DNA of 61,541 nt from Thermoguttaceae bacterium (GTDB lineage: Bacteria; Planctomycetota; Planctomycetia; Pirellulales; Thermoguttaceae), in the NCBI GenBank assembly GCA_017937485.1, contig JAGBDN010000103.1, forward strand, positions 1 to 61,541, in the 5' to 3' direction. Each line of letters starts with the position of its first letter. The stretch's first letter is position 1. The notes below the pieces were generated by a model. The model was not told the DNA's origin, did no database searches, and saw only the letters and a program-made list of their open reading frames with translations. The position numbers and the translations under genes are program-made. This document shows, piece after piece, positions 17,958 through 25,524 of this stretch.

Positions 17958-19121
17958 ATGAAACTTTTTTCGCGTTACGCTTTTTTCCAAACGTTAAAGA
18001 TTTTCTTTATCGCCCTCGCCGCGGCGACGTTCGGGCTTATTTTCTTTTCCGTCGTCGAAACGTCGCTCAAACGCGGACTGCCGTTGACGCTTCCGCTGTT
18101 GATGACGCCTTATATGCTTCCGGATATTTTATCGAAAACGCTTCCGATCGCGGCGCTTATTTCCGTTACTTTTTTCTTTTCGCGAATGGCGGGAAACAAC
18201 GAAATTATCGCGTTGAAGGCGTTGGGCATCGCTCCTTGGCGCGTTCTTTTCCCGATTTGGATTTTTATGTTTTTCGTCAGTTTGTCGAGCGTTTGGCTCA
18301 ACGACCTGTCGATCTCTTGGAGCCGCCAACAGATGACGCGCACGCTTCTTAAAAAGTTCGAGACGACGATGCTCTCCCAACTTCGCGCGGAAAAGCGATT
18401 CGCGACTTACGACGGCGATTACGTGATCGAAGTCTCCGACGTCAACGAGGACGACCTGCTGATCTCCCCGATTTTCACCGCGAAAGGCGGCGCGTTCACC
18501 GGTTTTGGCGAAACGGCGCGCATCAAGGTCGATTACGAAGCCGCGCTTATCCACGTGCATCTCTACAACACGGAGTTTTACGCCAAAAATTACGAGATGC
18601 AATTTTCTAAAAAGTTCGTGTTAACGTTGCCGCTGAACGAAATTTTCCGTTCGGCGTATCGCGTCGACCCGTCGGCGGCGAAAATTAAAGAGGCGTTGGC
18701 CGATTTGGCCGCGGAGCGCGAAGGCAACCGGCGCAAGCTCGCGTCGACGGCGATTTTCGCGTTTCTTCGCGGCGACCTCCAAGAAACGTCGCATCCGATT
18801 TGGAAAGAACGGGTCGACTTTGAAGAGCGCGTCGCCGACAAAGAGAATCGTTATCGTTTGATCGTTCCGCGCGTTTGGGCGTCCGGTTTTTCTTGCTTTT
18901 TCTTCGCTTGGGTCGGGGCGCCGTTCGCGATTTGGTTCAACAAATCGGACGTTACCGCCGCTTTTTTCTCTTGTTTTTTACCGATTTTGGCGATTTATTA
19001 TCCCCTTTTTATGTTCGGGCTCGAAGGCGCGAAGAGCGGAGCCGTTTCGCCGATTTTCGCTTGGACGGGCAACGTCGCGCTCGGAATCGCCGGCTGTTGG
19101 TTCCTCAAAAAAATTCATTAG
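17958..19121 (+). CDS. LptF/LptG family LPS export permease
   Basis: The 387-residue protein matches the YjgP/YjgQ family, whose members form the inner-membrane channel of the LptBFG transporter that extracts lipopolysaccharide and passes it to LptC, LptA and LptD. Two N-terminal helices (FFIALAAATFGLIFF and a following loop with PLLMTPYMLPDILSKTLPIAALIS) contain the family core. EIIALKALGIAPWRVLFP is the conserved coupling-helix region, two more helices precede a periplasmic beta-jellyroll (about residues 130-290), and two helices close the protein. Only one such gene is here, so it cannot be assigned to LptF or LptG. LptD lies 23 kb away in the same window. Confidence 0.9.
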   Translation: MKLFSRYAFFQTLKIFFIALAAATFGLIFFSVVETSLKRGLPLTLPLLMTPYMLPDILSKTLPIAALISVTFFFSRMAGNNEIIALKALGIAPWRVLFPIWIFMFFVSLSSVWLNDLSISWSRQQMTRTLLKKFETTMLSQLRAEKRFATYDGDYVIEVSDVNEDDLLISPIFTAKGGAFTGFGETARIKVDYEAALIHVHLYNTEFYAKNYEMQFSKKFVLTLPLNEIFRSAYRVDPSAAKIKEALADLAAEREGNRRKLASTAIFAFLRGDLQETSHPIWKERVDFEERVADKENRYRLIVPRVWASGFSCFFFAWVGAPFAIWFNKSDVTAAFFSCFLPILAIYYPLFMFGLEGAKSGAVSPIFAWTGNVALGIAGCWFLKKIH

Positions 19122-19141
19122 TCGCCCGTTTCCGCGACGTT

Positions 19142-19189
19142 AACGCGAACGGCGCGCCGAGTTTTCCCGCTCGACGCGCCGTTTGCGTT
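19142..19189. terminator. Terminator between convergent genes
   Basis: A roughly 20-bp stem with two G-U or mismatch positions (19142-19161 with 19170-19189) lies between the ends of the LptF/G gene (plus) and the beta-helix gene (minus). The plus side is followed by TTCGTTTTC. It probably serves mainly the plus-strand gene. Confidence 0.7.
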
Positions 19190-19219
19190 CGTTTTCAACG
19201 TTTTTATTCTTCAAAACGT

Positions 19220-21223
19220 TCAACGCTTTTCAACGTCGTTTTCCGTCGCGTTCGCGTCGCGCCAAACGCCGAAATTCGCGTCGAACGTCTTTTCGACGGC
19301 GCTTTCGACCGCCTTCGCTTCGACGGCGAACCCGCAAACGCCGAGCTTGCGCGGGTCGTCGGAGCCTTCGCGAACCTCCGCCGGAATCCAAGCGCGGCAT
19401 CGGACGGCGAGCGTCAGTTCGTCGACGTCGGCCGGAACGTCCGTTTCGAACTCGATTCGGTTGGCGCCGCAAACGATTTCGCCGACTTTAACGCCTTCGC
19501 AAAAGAGCCCGACTTCCGCCGACTTTTCCGAATTTTCCGTTTTTTCCGATTCCAACGCCGAAACCGCGTCCGCCGGAGCGTCCAGTTCGACCGCGACGCG
19601 ATACCGCCGCCCCGGAACGACCGGAAGCGTCAGCCGCGATTCGCCGCTCGACCAACGGAACGTTCGGCCTTCGCCGTCCTTTTCGGCGTTGAACCAACCG
19701 TCGACGAAGCGGGCGTCGTTCGTCGTTCCGAGCGCGAACCGATAATTTTCCTTCGCGTCCGGCTCCGCCTCCATTGGGTCGAGTTCGTTCGCCGCCGTTT
19801 GAACCTTCGCCGCCGACTTCGGCCCGATCAACCGAAAACCGCCCGGCGCTTGATTCCCGACCGCGACGACGTTCGCCGCTTTCTCCGAAACGAGGACGTG
19901 CGTCCCGGACTTTTCGAACGAACAGCCTTGAACGGTCGCGCGACCGGCGTCGATTTGAATCGCGGGCGCGCCGTTCTTCGCCTTCGCCGAATGAACTTCG
20001 TCCCAATTAACGAAAACGCAAGAGTTAAGCGTTACCCGTCCGAGCGGTTGGTTCGAAAGGACGCAAGTTTTGACCGGCCCCCAAAAGGCGCAGTTCGTCA
20101 ACATCACGGCGCCTTCGTTCTTCTCGCCGATCTCCAAACAGACCGAATCTTCGCTCGTCCAACGCCCGACGAACTCGCCGTTCGTTATCAAAAGCCCCTG
20201 TTTTTGCGATTGGTCGACAACGACCGCGCGGCGGCAAGAGTCGGCGCCGATCCCTAAAAAGTTCCCGTTCGCCCCGCCTTTTCCGGCGTCGATAAAGGAG
20301 TAGCCGCGACCGTACCCGAAGCAAAACGTATTCGTTACGTAATGCCAGTCGGTTCGCGCAAATTCGAACGCGACGCCATTAATATTAATCCATTCGCAAA
20401 ACGGGTCGTCCGGCTTGTAAATCAAACCGAACGGCCAAAAATGAATATTTTCGATTCTTCCAATATCGTAACACTCGTCAACGTAAAGCCCGCGCTTGAT
20501 CGGGTATCCGGTAACGTTCCGAACCAAGTGCCGATGCGCCAAATGCAAGCGAATCCCTTCGTAAGGGTTCAGCAAACAGCAGTCGACGACGGCGACGGCG
20601 GTCGAGTTTTCCGACGCGACGCAAGGCGGGTACGGAACCGGCGGAACGTCCGTTTGGCGCCATTCCGGATAGGTAACGACGACGCCGACGAGCGCGGAGT
20701 TAGGCCCCTTTAACTCGATAAAGGGCGCGGCGTCCGGTTTCCCGCGGTTCGCATACGTCAAGAGGGTCGTTCCGGTCGGCTTCTCGTCTTTCTCGACGAC
20801 CGACGGCGCGACGCGGTACGTTCCGGCGAGCGTTACCCCGGTCGGAATCGTCAGCGTTCCGTCGAACCGAAAGCGCCCGGCGGGAAGTTCGACGACGCCC
20901 CCGCCCGCTTCCCCGGCGACGTTCAACGCCCGTTGCAACGCCGCGGTCGAGTCGACCGTTTCGCTCGCGACGACGCCGAAATCGAGCGCGTTCCAGCGGG
21001 CCCGCGCCGCGCTCGGAGAGTCGACGTCGACGACCGTGCCGCCGTTGTCGCCGCCGCCCTCGTTTCCGACGCCGTTAAAACCGTTGAATCCAGCAAAACC
21101 GGCGCTCGCAGCCGCCGCGTTTCCCGTTTCGACGCCCGCCGTCGACGCCGTCGTTTCGAACGCTCCGGCGGCGGTCGCCAACGCGCAATTTGCCATTAAT
21201 ATTAATAAGGACTTCCAACGCAT
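19220..21223 (-). CDS. Secreted pectate-lyase-superfamily beta-helix protein
   Basis: The 667-residue protein has a signal peptide (MRWKSLLILMANCALATAAGAF). After a Gly/Asn/Ala-rich linker, residues about 75-130 match the start of the Pectate_lyase_3 fold: ALDFGVVASETVDSTAALQRALN followed by GGGVVELPAGRF and LTIPTGVTLAG. A long right-handed parallel beta-helix follows (about 130-480) with repeated short strands and Asn turns. The last ~170 residues look like a carbohydrate-binding-type beta-sandwich (RYRVAVELDAPADA, VGLFCEGVKVGEIV). Such proteins are polysaccharide lyases or glycosidases; exact substrate and catalytic residues cannot be read here. It lies on the minus strand, head to tail with the Dus gene upstream. 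Confidence 0.8.
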   Translation of the reverse strand: MRWKSLLILMANCALATAAGAFETTASTAGVETGNAAAASAGFAGFNGFNGVGNEGGGDNGGTVVDVDSPSAARARWNALDFGVVASETVDSTAALQRALNVAGEAGGGVVELPAGRFRFDGTLTIPTGVTLAGTYRVAPSVVEKDEKPTGTTLLTYANRGKPDAAPFIELKGPNSALVGVVVTYPEWRQTDVPPVPYPPCVASENSTAVAVVDCCLLNPYEGIRLHLAHRHLVRNVTGYPIKRGLYVDECYDIGRIENIHFWPFGLIYKPDDPFCEWININGVAFEFARTDWHYVTNTFCFGYGRGYSFIDAGKGGANGNFLGIGADSCRRAVVVDQSQKQGLLITNGEFVGRWTSEDSVCLEIGEKNEGAVMLTNCAFWGPVKTCVLSNQPLGRVTLNSCVFVNWDEVHSAKAKNGAPAIQIDAGRATVQGCSFEKSGTHVLVSEKAANVVAVGNQAPGGFRLIGPKSAAKVQTAANELDPMEAEPDAKENYRFALGTTNDARFVDGWFNAEKDGEGRTFRWSSGESRLTLPVVPGRRYRVAVELDAPADAVSALESEKTENSEKSAEVGLFCEGVKVGEIVCGANRIEFETDVPADVDELTLAVRCRAWIPAEVREGSDDPRKLGVCGFAVEAKAVESAVEKTFDANFGVWRDANATENDVEKR
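21191..21210 (+). repeat. Oriented AT-palindrome element (copy 3, inside a coding region)
   Basis: TGCCATTAATATTAATAAGG overlaps the signal-peptide codons of the beta-helix gene (minus strand). A similar core occurs again in the same gene near 20371. Because it is coding here, chance conservation is possible. Confidence 0.35.
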
Positions 21224-21404
21224 CTTTTTCGTCTCCTTTCGCGCTCCGCAAAGCGCTCGACGTCAATCGTCCGCCTCCGCCGACGCTCGCAAGCGACAAG
21301 GGGCGAACTCGGTTTTCTCTTCGGGCGTTCGACGACCCGACGTTTTTCAACGTCGGCTCAACCGCCGCGACCGAATCGCCCGGCCGCTAAAATCAACAAA
21401 AGCG

Positions 21405-22430
21405 TTAATCCCGATAAAACTCGTCCAAAATTTCGAACCAGCGCGACGCTCTTTTGCACGTCGCGAACGCCAGCCGGACTTCTTCGGTCTTCGGGTGAAG
21501 TTTCGCGTAAGCGACGCCGAACTTGCGCATCTCGGTCGCGGTTCGCCGTTCGCCGTACAGTTCGAGCGCGGCGCTAAAATGTTCCGCGATCGTCGCCTTT
21601 TGCTCCGCCAACGTCGGCGGCGCCGGGATCGGACGCCCTTCGACCGCCGCCTTGGCCCGCTCGAAGAGCCAAGGGTTCCCGATGATTCCGCGAGCCAGCG
21701 CGACGCCGTCGACGCCGCTTTCCCGCATTCGCCGAACGATCGTCGCCTCGTCGAAGAGGTCGCCGCACCCGAGAACGGTAAAATCGGGACGATTGCGCTT
21801 AATTGCGACGTATTCCTTAACTTCGCGCAAGAAATCCCAATTCGCGACGCCGGTGTAACGCTCCAAAACGGTTCGCCCGTGTATCGCGACGCCGTCGACG
21901 CCGACGTCGAGCAAGCCGTCGAGCAGCCCGAAAAACGACTCGCGACTCTTCGGCGAATCGTCGAAACCGCGCCGCAATTTCGCCGTTACCGGAACGTCCG
22001 CCGGAACCGCCTCCCGCACCCGTCGCGCGATCTCGACCGCCCGCTCCGGCTCCGACATTAAAAAACCGCCGCGACTCTTCCCGACGACCTTCCGCACCGG
22101 GCAAGCGAAGTTCAAATCGATCAAGTCGAACCCGAATTCGAGCAATTTCAGCGCCGCCGGGACGAATTCGTCCGACGACGAGCCCATCAACTGCGCGCCG
22201 GACGGCTTGTCGGAGTCGCGGGTCGCCAAATAAAGTCGCGATTTACTCTTTTTCGAAACGTTTAAGATGAATTGGTCGAGAAACACCTCGCAGAGCGCGA
22301 ACGACGCCCCGAACTTGCGCGCCAACCGCCGCATCGGCGCGTCCGAATATCCGGAAAGAGGCGCCTGAATAATCGGCGTTCCCAGGTGCAATTTGCCTAT
22401 TTTCAACGGCGGAAAGAGCGGTTCGCTCAT
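21405..22430 (-). CDS. tRNA-dihydrouridine synthase
   Basis: The 341-residue protein is an FMN-dependent Dus enzyme that reduces uridines in the tRNA D-loop with NADPH. Motifs seen are IQAPLSGYSDAPMRRL at the FMN site, DLNFACPVRKV with the catalytic Cys110, KSRGGFLM, VTAKLRRG, VAIHGRT, LGCGDLFD and ARGIIGNPWLFE. Length and order match the DusB-like branch. Start ATG 22430 opens directly with the family N-terminus (PLKIGKLHLGTPIIQAP). It is not close enough to neighbours to imply an operon; the beta-helix gene starts 181 nt downstream. Confidence 0.93.
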   Translation of the reverse strand: MSEPLFPPLKIGKLHLGTPIIQAPLSGYSDAPMRRLARKFGASFALCEVFLDQFILNVSKKSKSRLYLATRDSDKPSGAQLMGSSSDEFVPAALKLLEFGFDLIDLNFACPVRKVVGKSRGGFLMSEPERAVEIARRVREAVPADVPVTAKLRRGFDDSPKSRESFFGLLDGLLDVGVDGVAIHGRTVLERYTGVANWDFLREVKEYVAIKRNRPDFTVLGCGDLFDEATIVRRMRESGVDGVALARGIIGNPWLFERAKAAVEGRPIPAPPTLAEQKATIAEHFSAALELYGERRTATEMRKFGVAYAKLHPKTEEVRLAFATCKRASRWFEILDEFYRD

Positions 22431-22827
22431 ACGCGACTCCTCAAAATCGTTATTTTCAAAAAATTTTCGCGTCCGGACGCCCGTTATTCCTCGAAAAACG
22501 CCGACTCGCCGCCGTCGCCGGGCCGCAAAATCGGAATTATCGCTAAAACAGTATTAAAGCGCGACGTCGTTTCATCCGATACGTTAAATACGCGATTTGT
22601 TCGACTCGTCCGGTCGACGCGGCGTTGCGTCGGCGTTAAAATCGGCATTTTCGCTAACCCCGCTCTTTCGCAAGGAGGCGAATCGGCGCGGCGGAGCGAA
22701 AAAACGTTAAAATCGGTCGAGTCAAGCGGTCGTTTTCGCTTTTCGATCGAGTTCGTTCAGTCGTTTCGTCGAGGCGCGCCAAGGAGGGCGGCTTTCGACG
22801 GCGCGACGCAACCCCTCAAGGCGTCTT
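22431..22827. other. Intergenic between divergent genes
   Basis: The region holds the divergent leaders of the Dus gene (minus) and the SPOR-like protein gene (plus). I see no convincing promoter hexamer pair, RNA gene or repeat. AAGGAG occurs about 60 nt before the plus-strand start, and CCTCAAGGCG lies just before it. Confidence 0.3.
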
Positions 22828-24549
22828 ATGCAACCGTTTCGTTCCAGTTTAAAATATATTCTGTTCCTTGCAATAGTCTGCGGCGGCGCGGAAGTCGGTT
22901 TCGGGCAATTTTCTTTCCCGCAAATGGGAAAAGCCGCCAAAGTCGAAGCCGATCCGAAGAAAGACTACTTCCTGAAAGACTCGGACGGGAACTGGCTCGC
23001 GATGGCGGCGAAGTTCTCCGACGAGAAAGCGGCGTACCGCGCGAAGAAACTCGCCTACGAACTCCGCAAGGCGTATAAATTGGAAGCGTTCGTCTTCAAA
23101 TTCGACCCGAGCGCCAACCTCGACGCGTTCTCGGCTGAAGTCGACGCGGCGAAAAACTTCCACTATCAAACGGCGCAAAGCGTCGAATACGCGGTTCTCG
23201 TCGGCGGTTACCCGGTCGCCGACGACCTCGAACTGCAAAAAACGCTCGAACGTCTGCGACGTTGCCAACCGGAATCGCTCAAAGACGACCCGGCGAGCAA
23301 AGCTCTCGCGCAAAAATACCAAGAAATGGCGCGCAAGAATCAAAAATACGCCGGGTACGGCCCGATGGGCGGCGCGTTCGCGGTGCCGAACCCGCTCCTG
23401 CCGAAGGAATTTTTCAGCCAAAAAGGAATCGTCGACTCTTACGTCGAAAAACTGAACTCCGACGGCAAATACAGCCTCTTGAACAACGATAAGCTGTACA
23501 CCGTTCGAATCGCGACCTTCTCCGGCGACGTCGCGATGTACAAAAACACGCAGGGCCCGAAAACCGACGAAATGAAGAGCCGCCTGCGATACGCCGGGCT
23601 CCGCGCCGCCGCTCTCTGCGAAGCGCTCCGCAAAGCCGGCGTCGAGGCTTGGGAGTTTCACGACCGCGACTGCAGCTTCGTTACGATCGGTTCCTTCGAC
23701 TCCTACGGCGTCGAGCAAGCGAACGGTCAAATCGAGCTGAACCCGAAAATCGATCAGATTATGAAAAAATACGGCGGCAAACTCGTCAACGGCGAAGACG
23801 GTCGCTCGAAGTACCGCGCCTACACGGTCGTCGTCGACATTCCCGACCCGGAATCGACCGCGCTCCGTCCGAAAAAGAAGCGACTCGAACTCGCCTGCGA
23901 CCTGCGCCCGGTCATCATCGTCGTTCCGCAACGCTCCGGCGAAGCGAGCGTTCGCAAGATCGCGTTGGCGCAACAAAAGATGCGCAAGGCCCAACGTCAA
24001 ATCGAAGAGGCGAAAGCCGAACGCGCGCTCGCCGTCGCCGACGCCAACCTGCGCGACGTTCAACAATACGACGGCGAAACGATGGACGCCAACGATCTCG
24101 TCCGCTCCGTCGCCCAAGAGCTTCAACGAAAAAATAAGGGAATGACCGCCGAAATCGCGTTGGCCGAAGCGCAAAAAGCCGTCCGCGCCTTTGAGACGAC
24201 CGGTCAAATTCCGGCGATTCTCCAAGACCTTGGAACCGCCCAAATTGCGCAAACCGCCTCGACGAACGCTCCGTATTCGGCGCAAGCCGCCCAACCGGCG
24301 CAAAACGCCGCCGCGCAAACGCCGTACAATCCGACGCAAGCTCGCCCGACGGCGCAAACCGCCCAAGCCCCGCAAGCTCGTCCGACGGCGCAAACCGCCC
24401 AAGCCCCGCAAGCTCGCCCGACGACGCAAACCGCTCAAGCTCCGCAAGCTCGCCCGACGACGCGAACCGCCCAAGCTCCGCAAACGCGTCCTTACGGCGC
24501 CGCCGCTCCGGTTCGCTCGGCGAAAAAACCGGCCGCTCCGACCTATTGA
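22828..24549 (+). CDS. Exported SPOR-like protein with Gln/Ala/Pro repeat tail
   Basis: This 573-residue protein has a signal peptide (YILFLAIVCGGAEVGFG). Two stretches resemble SPOR-type peptidoglycan-binding folds: about residues 48-100 (FLKDSDGNWLAMAAKFSDE...KLAYELRKAYKLEAFVFKF) and about 225-305 (LYTVRIATFSGD...ALCEALRKAGVEAWEFHD...VTIGSFDSYG). Both pair a strand, a helix with KA-x-x-A-x-x-L and a second strand. The assignment is my inference by pattern. A coiled-coil-like segment (IALAQQKMRKAQRQIEEAKAE) spans about 375-410. The tail holds four imperfect 12-residue units of ARPTAQTAQAPQ, encoded by 36-bp repeats. A periplasmic cell-wall or division-linked role is possible. A strong terminator follows. 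Confidence 0.7.
   Translation: MQPFRSSLKYILFLAIVCGGAEVGFGQFSFPQMGKAAKVEADPKKDYFLKDSDGNWLAMAAKFSDEKAAYRAKKLAYELRKAYKLEAFVFKFDPSANLDAFSAEVDAAKNFHYQTAQSVEYAVLVGGYPVADDLELQKTLERLRRCQPESLKDDPASKALAQKYQEMARKNQKYAGYGPMGGAFAVPNPLLPKEFFSQKGIVDSYVEKLNSDGKYSLLNNDKLYTVRIATFSGDVAMYKNTQGPKTDEMKSRLRYAGLRAAALCEALRKAGVEAWEFHDRDCSFVTIGSFDSYGVEQANGQIELNPKIDQIMKKYGGKLVNGEDGRSKYRAYTVVVDIPDPESTALRPKKKRLELACDLRPVIIVVPQRSGEASVRKIALAQQKMRKAQRQIEEAKAERALAVADANLRDVQQYDGETMDANDLVRSVAQELQRKNKGMTAEIALAEAQKAVRAFETTGQIPAILQDLGTAQIAQTASTNAPYSAQAAQPAQNAAAQTPYNPTQARPTAQTAQAPQARPTAQTAQAPQARPTTQTAQAPQARPTTRTAQAPQTRPYGAAAPVRSAKKPAAPTY
24338..24490 (+). repeat. 36-bp coding tandem repeat
   Basis: Four imperfect 36-bp units encode ARPT(A/T)(Q/R)TAQAPQ near the C-terminus of the SPOR-like protein. 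Confidence 0.85.
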
Positions 24550-24644
24550 GCGGTTCAACCTTAACGGTCGCGTCGAGTTTAACGCTCGTCGCGACCCAAC
24601 CGAACGCCGCGTCGAGCGGGTTTTCCCCAAACGACGCGCTTCCC

Positions 24645-24694
24645 GAGCGGTCGCGACGTTTTTCACCGTTTTACGTCGCGACCGCTCTTTTTTT
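24645..24694 (+). terminator. Strong intrinsic terminator
   Basis: A perfect 15-bp stem, GAGCGGTCGCGACGT (24645-24659) with 24673-24687, is followed by seven Ts. It lies 96 nt past the stop of the SPOR-like protein gene. Confidence 0.95.
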
Positions 24695-24927
24695 CTCGCC
24701 GTCCCTCTTCGTCGACTCCTTAACTAGCGCGTTTCCATTTCTTTACGCTTTTTCGTCTCGCGTTTCAAACCAGCCGTCGCCAAGCGCCGATTTCGAAAAC
24801 AAACGCGATTTCAATCCTCCGAAACGCTTAACCCGTCCTTTTTTCCTCCGGCGACGCGACAAATTACCCGAATTTAGCGTTTGCGCCGAAAACGCCGACT
24901 AAATGGCGCTTTTTCGCGGACGTCCCC

Positions 24928-24955
24928 TTGCGGTTTCTCGACGACGTGTTATCAT
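24928..24955 (+). promoter_or_regulatory. Sigma70-type promoter for a structured RNA
   Basis: TTGCGG (24928-24933) and TATCAT (24950-24955) are 16 bp apart. Transcription would start near 24962, exactly where the closing stem of the following structured RNA begins. Confidence 0.65.
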
Positions 24956-24961
24956 AAAGTC

Positions 24962-25187
24962 GCCCTTGACGGAGGGCGTTCGACCGTTGCTTTCCGGGGG
25001 AGCCTACAACTTTGCCCGATGGCGCCTTAAACGATCGAAAGTCGTTTTCGCGTAACGTCTTGCGCGACGCGCCGGCCACTGCGCCGCCTCGTCGAAATTC
25101 AAGTCGTCGGCGTTTCGACTTTCAAGGTTGCCGCATTTGTTTTTCGGGCTGCCCGCTTAGATTGTCGAACGCCGCCGTCAAGGGTTT
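24962..25187 (+). ncRNA. Structured RNA candidate, 6S-like in outline
   Basis: No protein frame is credible here, yet the region has its own promoter, a long closing stem and a U-tract. CCCTTGACGG (24963-24972) pairs with CCGTCAAGGG (25175-25184), and the adjacent GGCGTTCGAC pairs with GTCGAACGCC, giving about 20 bp with a small bulge. A further partial stem (CGGGG-GAGCC with GGCT-CCCG) lies inside. Two inner hairpins follow (AAACGA/TCGTTT and GTCGAAA/TTTCGAC). The transcript is about 225 nt and ends in TTTTTT. A long rod with internal bubbles resembles 6S RNA, the RNA polymerase-binding regulator, but I cannot confirm this from conserved bases. It is not tmRNA (no T-arm or CCA) nor SRP RNA (no GGAAGG/AGCAGCC core). 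Confidence 0.6.
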
Positions 25188-25524
25188 TTTGTTTCTTGAC
25201 GCGTCCCGTCGAATCGCGCCGCCTTGCAAACGCCGGAAATGCTTGACAATTTTAACGATTCTCCCGAATATTCCGCTTTATTGTCTTTGTTCGCTTCTTT
25301 CTCGTCGAAAATTCGGCGGAAAAGCGCCAAAAATTCGGTCGGCGGCGCTTGATAAACGGCGACAATATGCGAAAATAAAAAAAATTTTGCCGTCGGCGCA
25401 TACTTAGCGCGCCCCCTCTCTCCTCCTCGTCTCGCCGTCGACCGTTCGAGCCGACGCGCCGCCGCTTTCGCGTTTTCGAGAGCGTTTCGAGACGACCAAA
25501 AATGAAACGATTATAACGATTACA
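25188..25524. other. Intergenic leader region of the YgiQ gene
   Basis: No gene recognised. AT-richer sequence lies at 25355-25390. A clear promoter pair was not found. Confidence 0.3.

Noticed and set aside
22849..24666. 605-codon minus-strand frame opposite the SPOR-like gene
   Set aside because: No recognisable domain, and the plus strand has a signal peptide and a matching terminator.
24962..25187. tmRNA or SRP RNA
   Set aside because: No T-arm, CCA-adjacent end or tag frame for tmRNA, and no conserved SRP tetraloop/internal-loop core.
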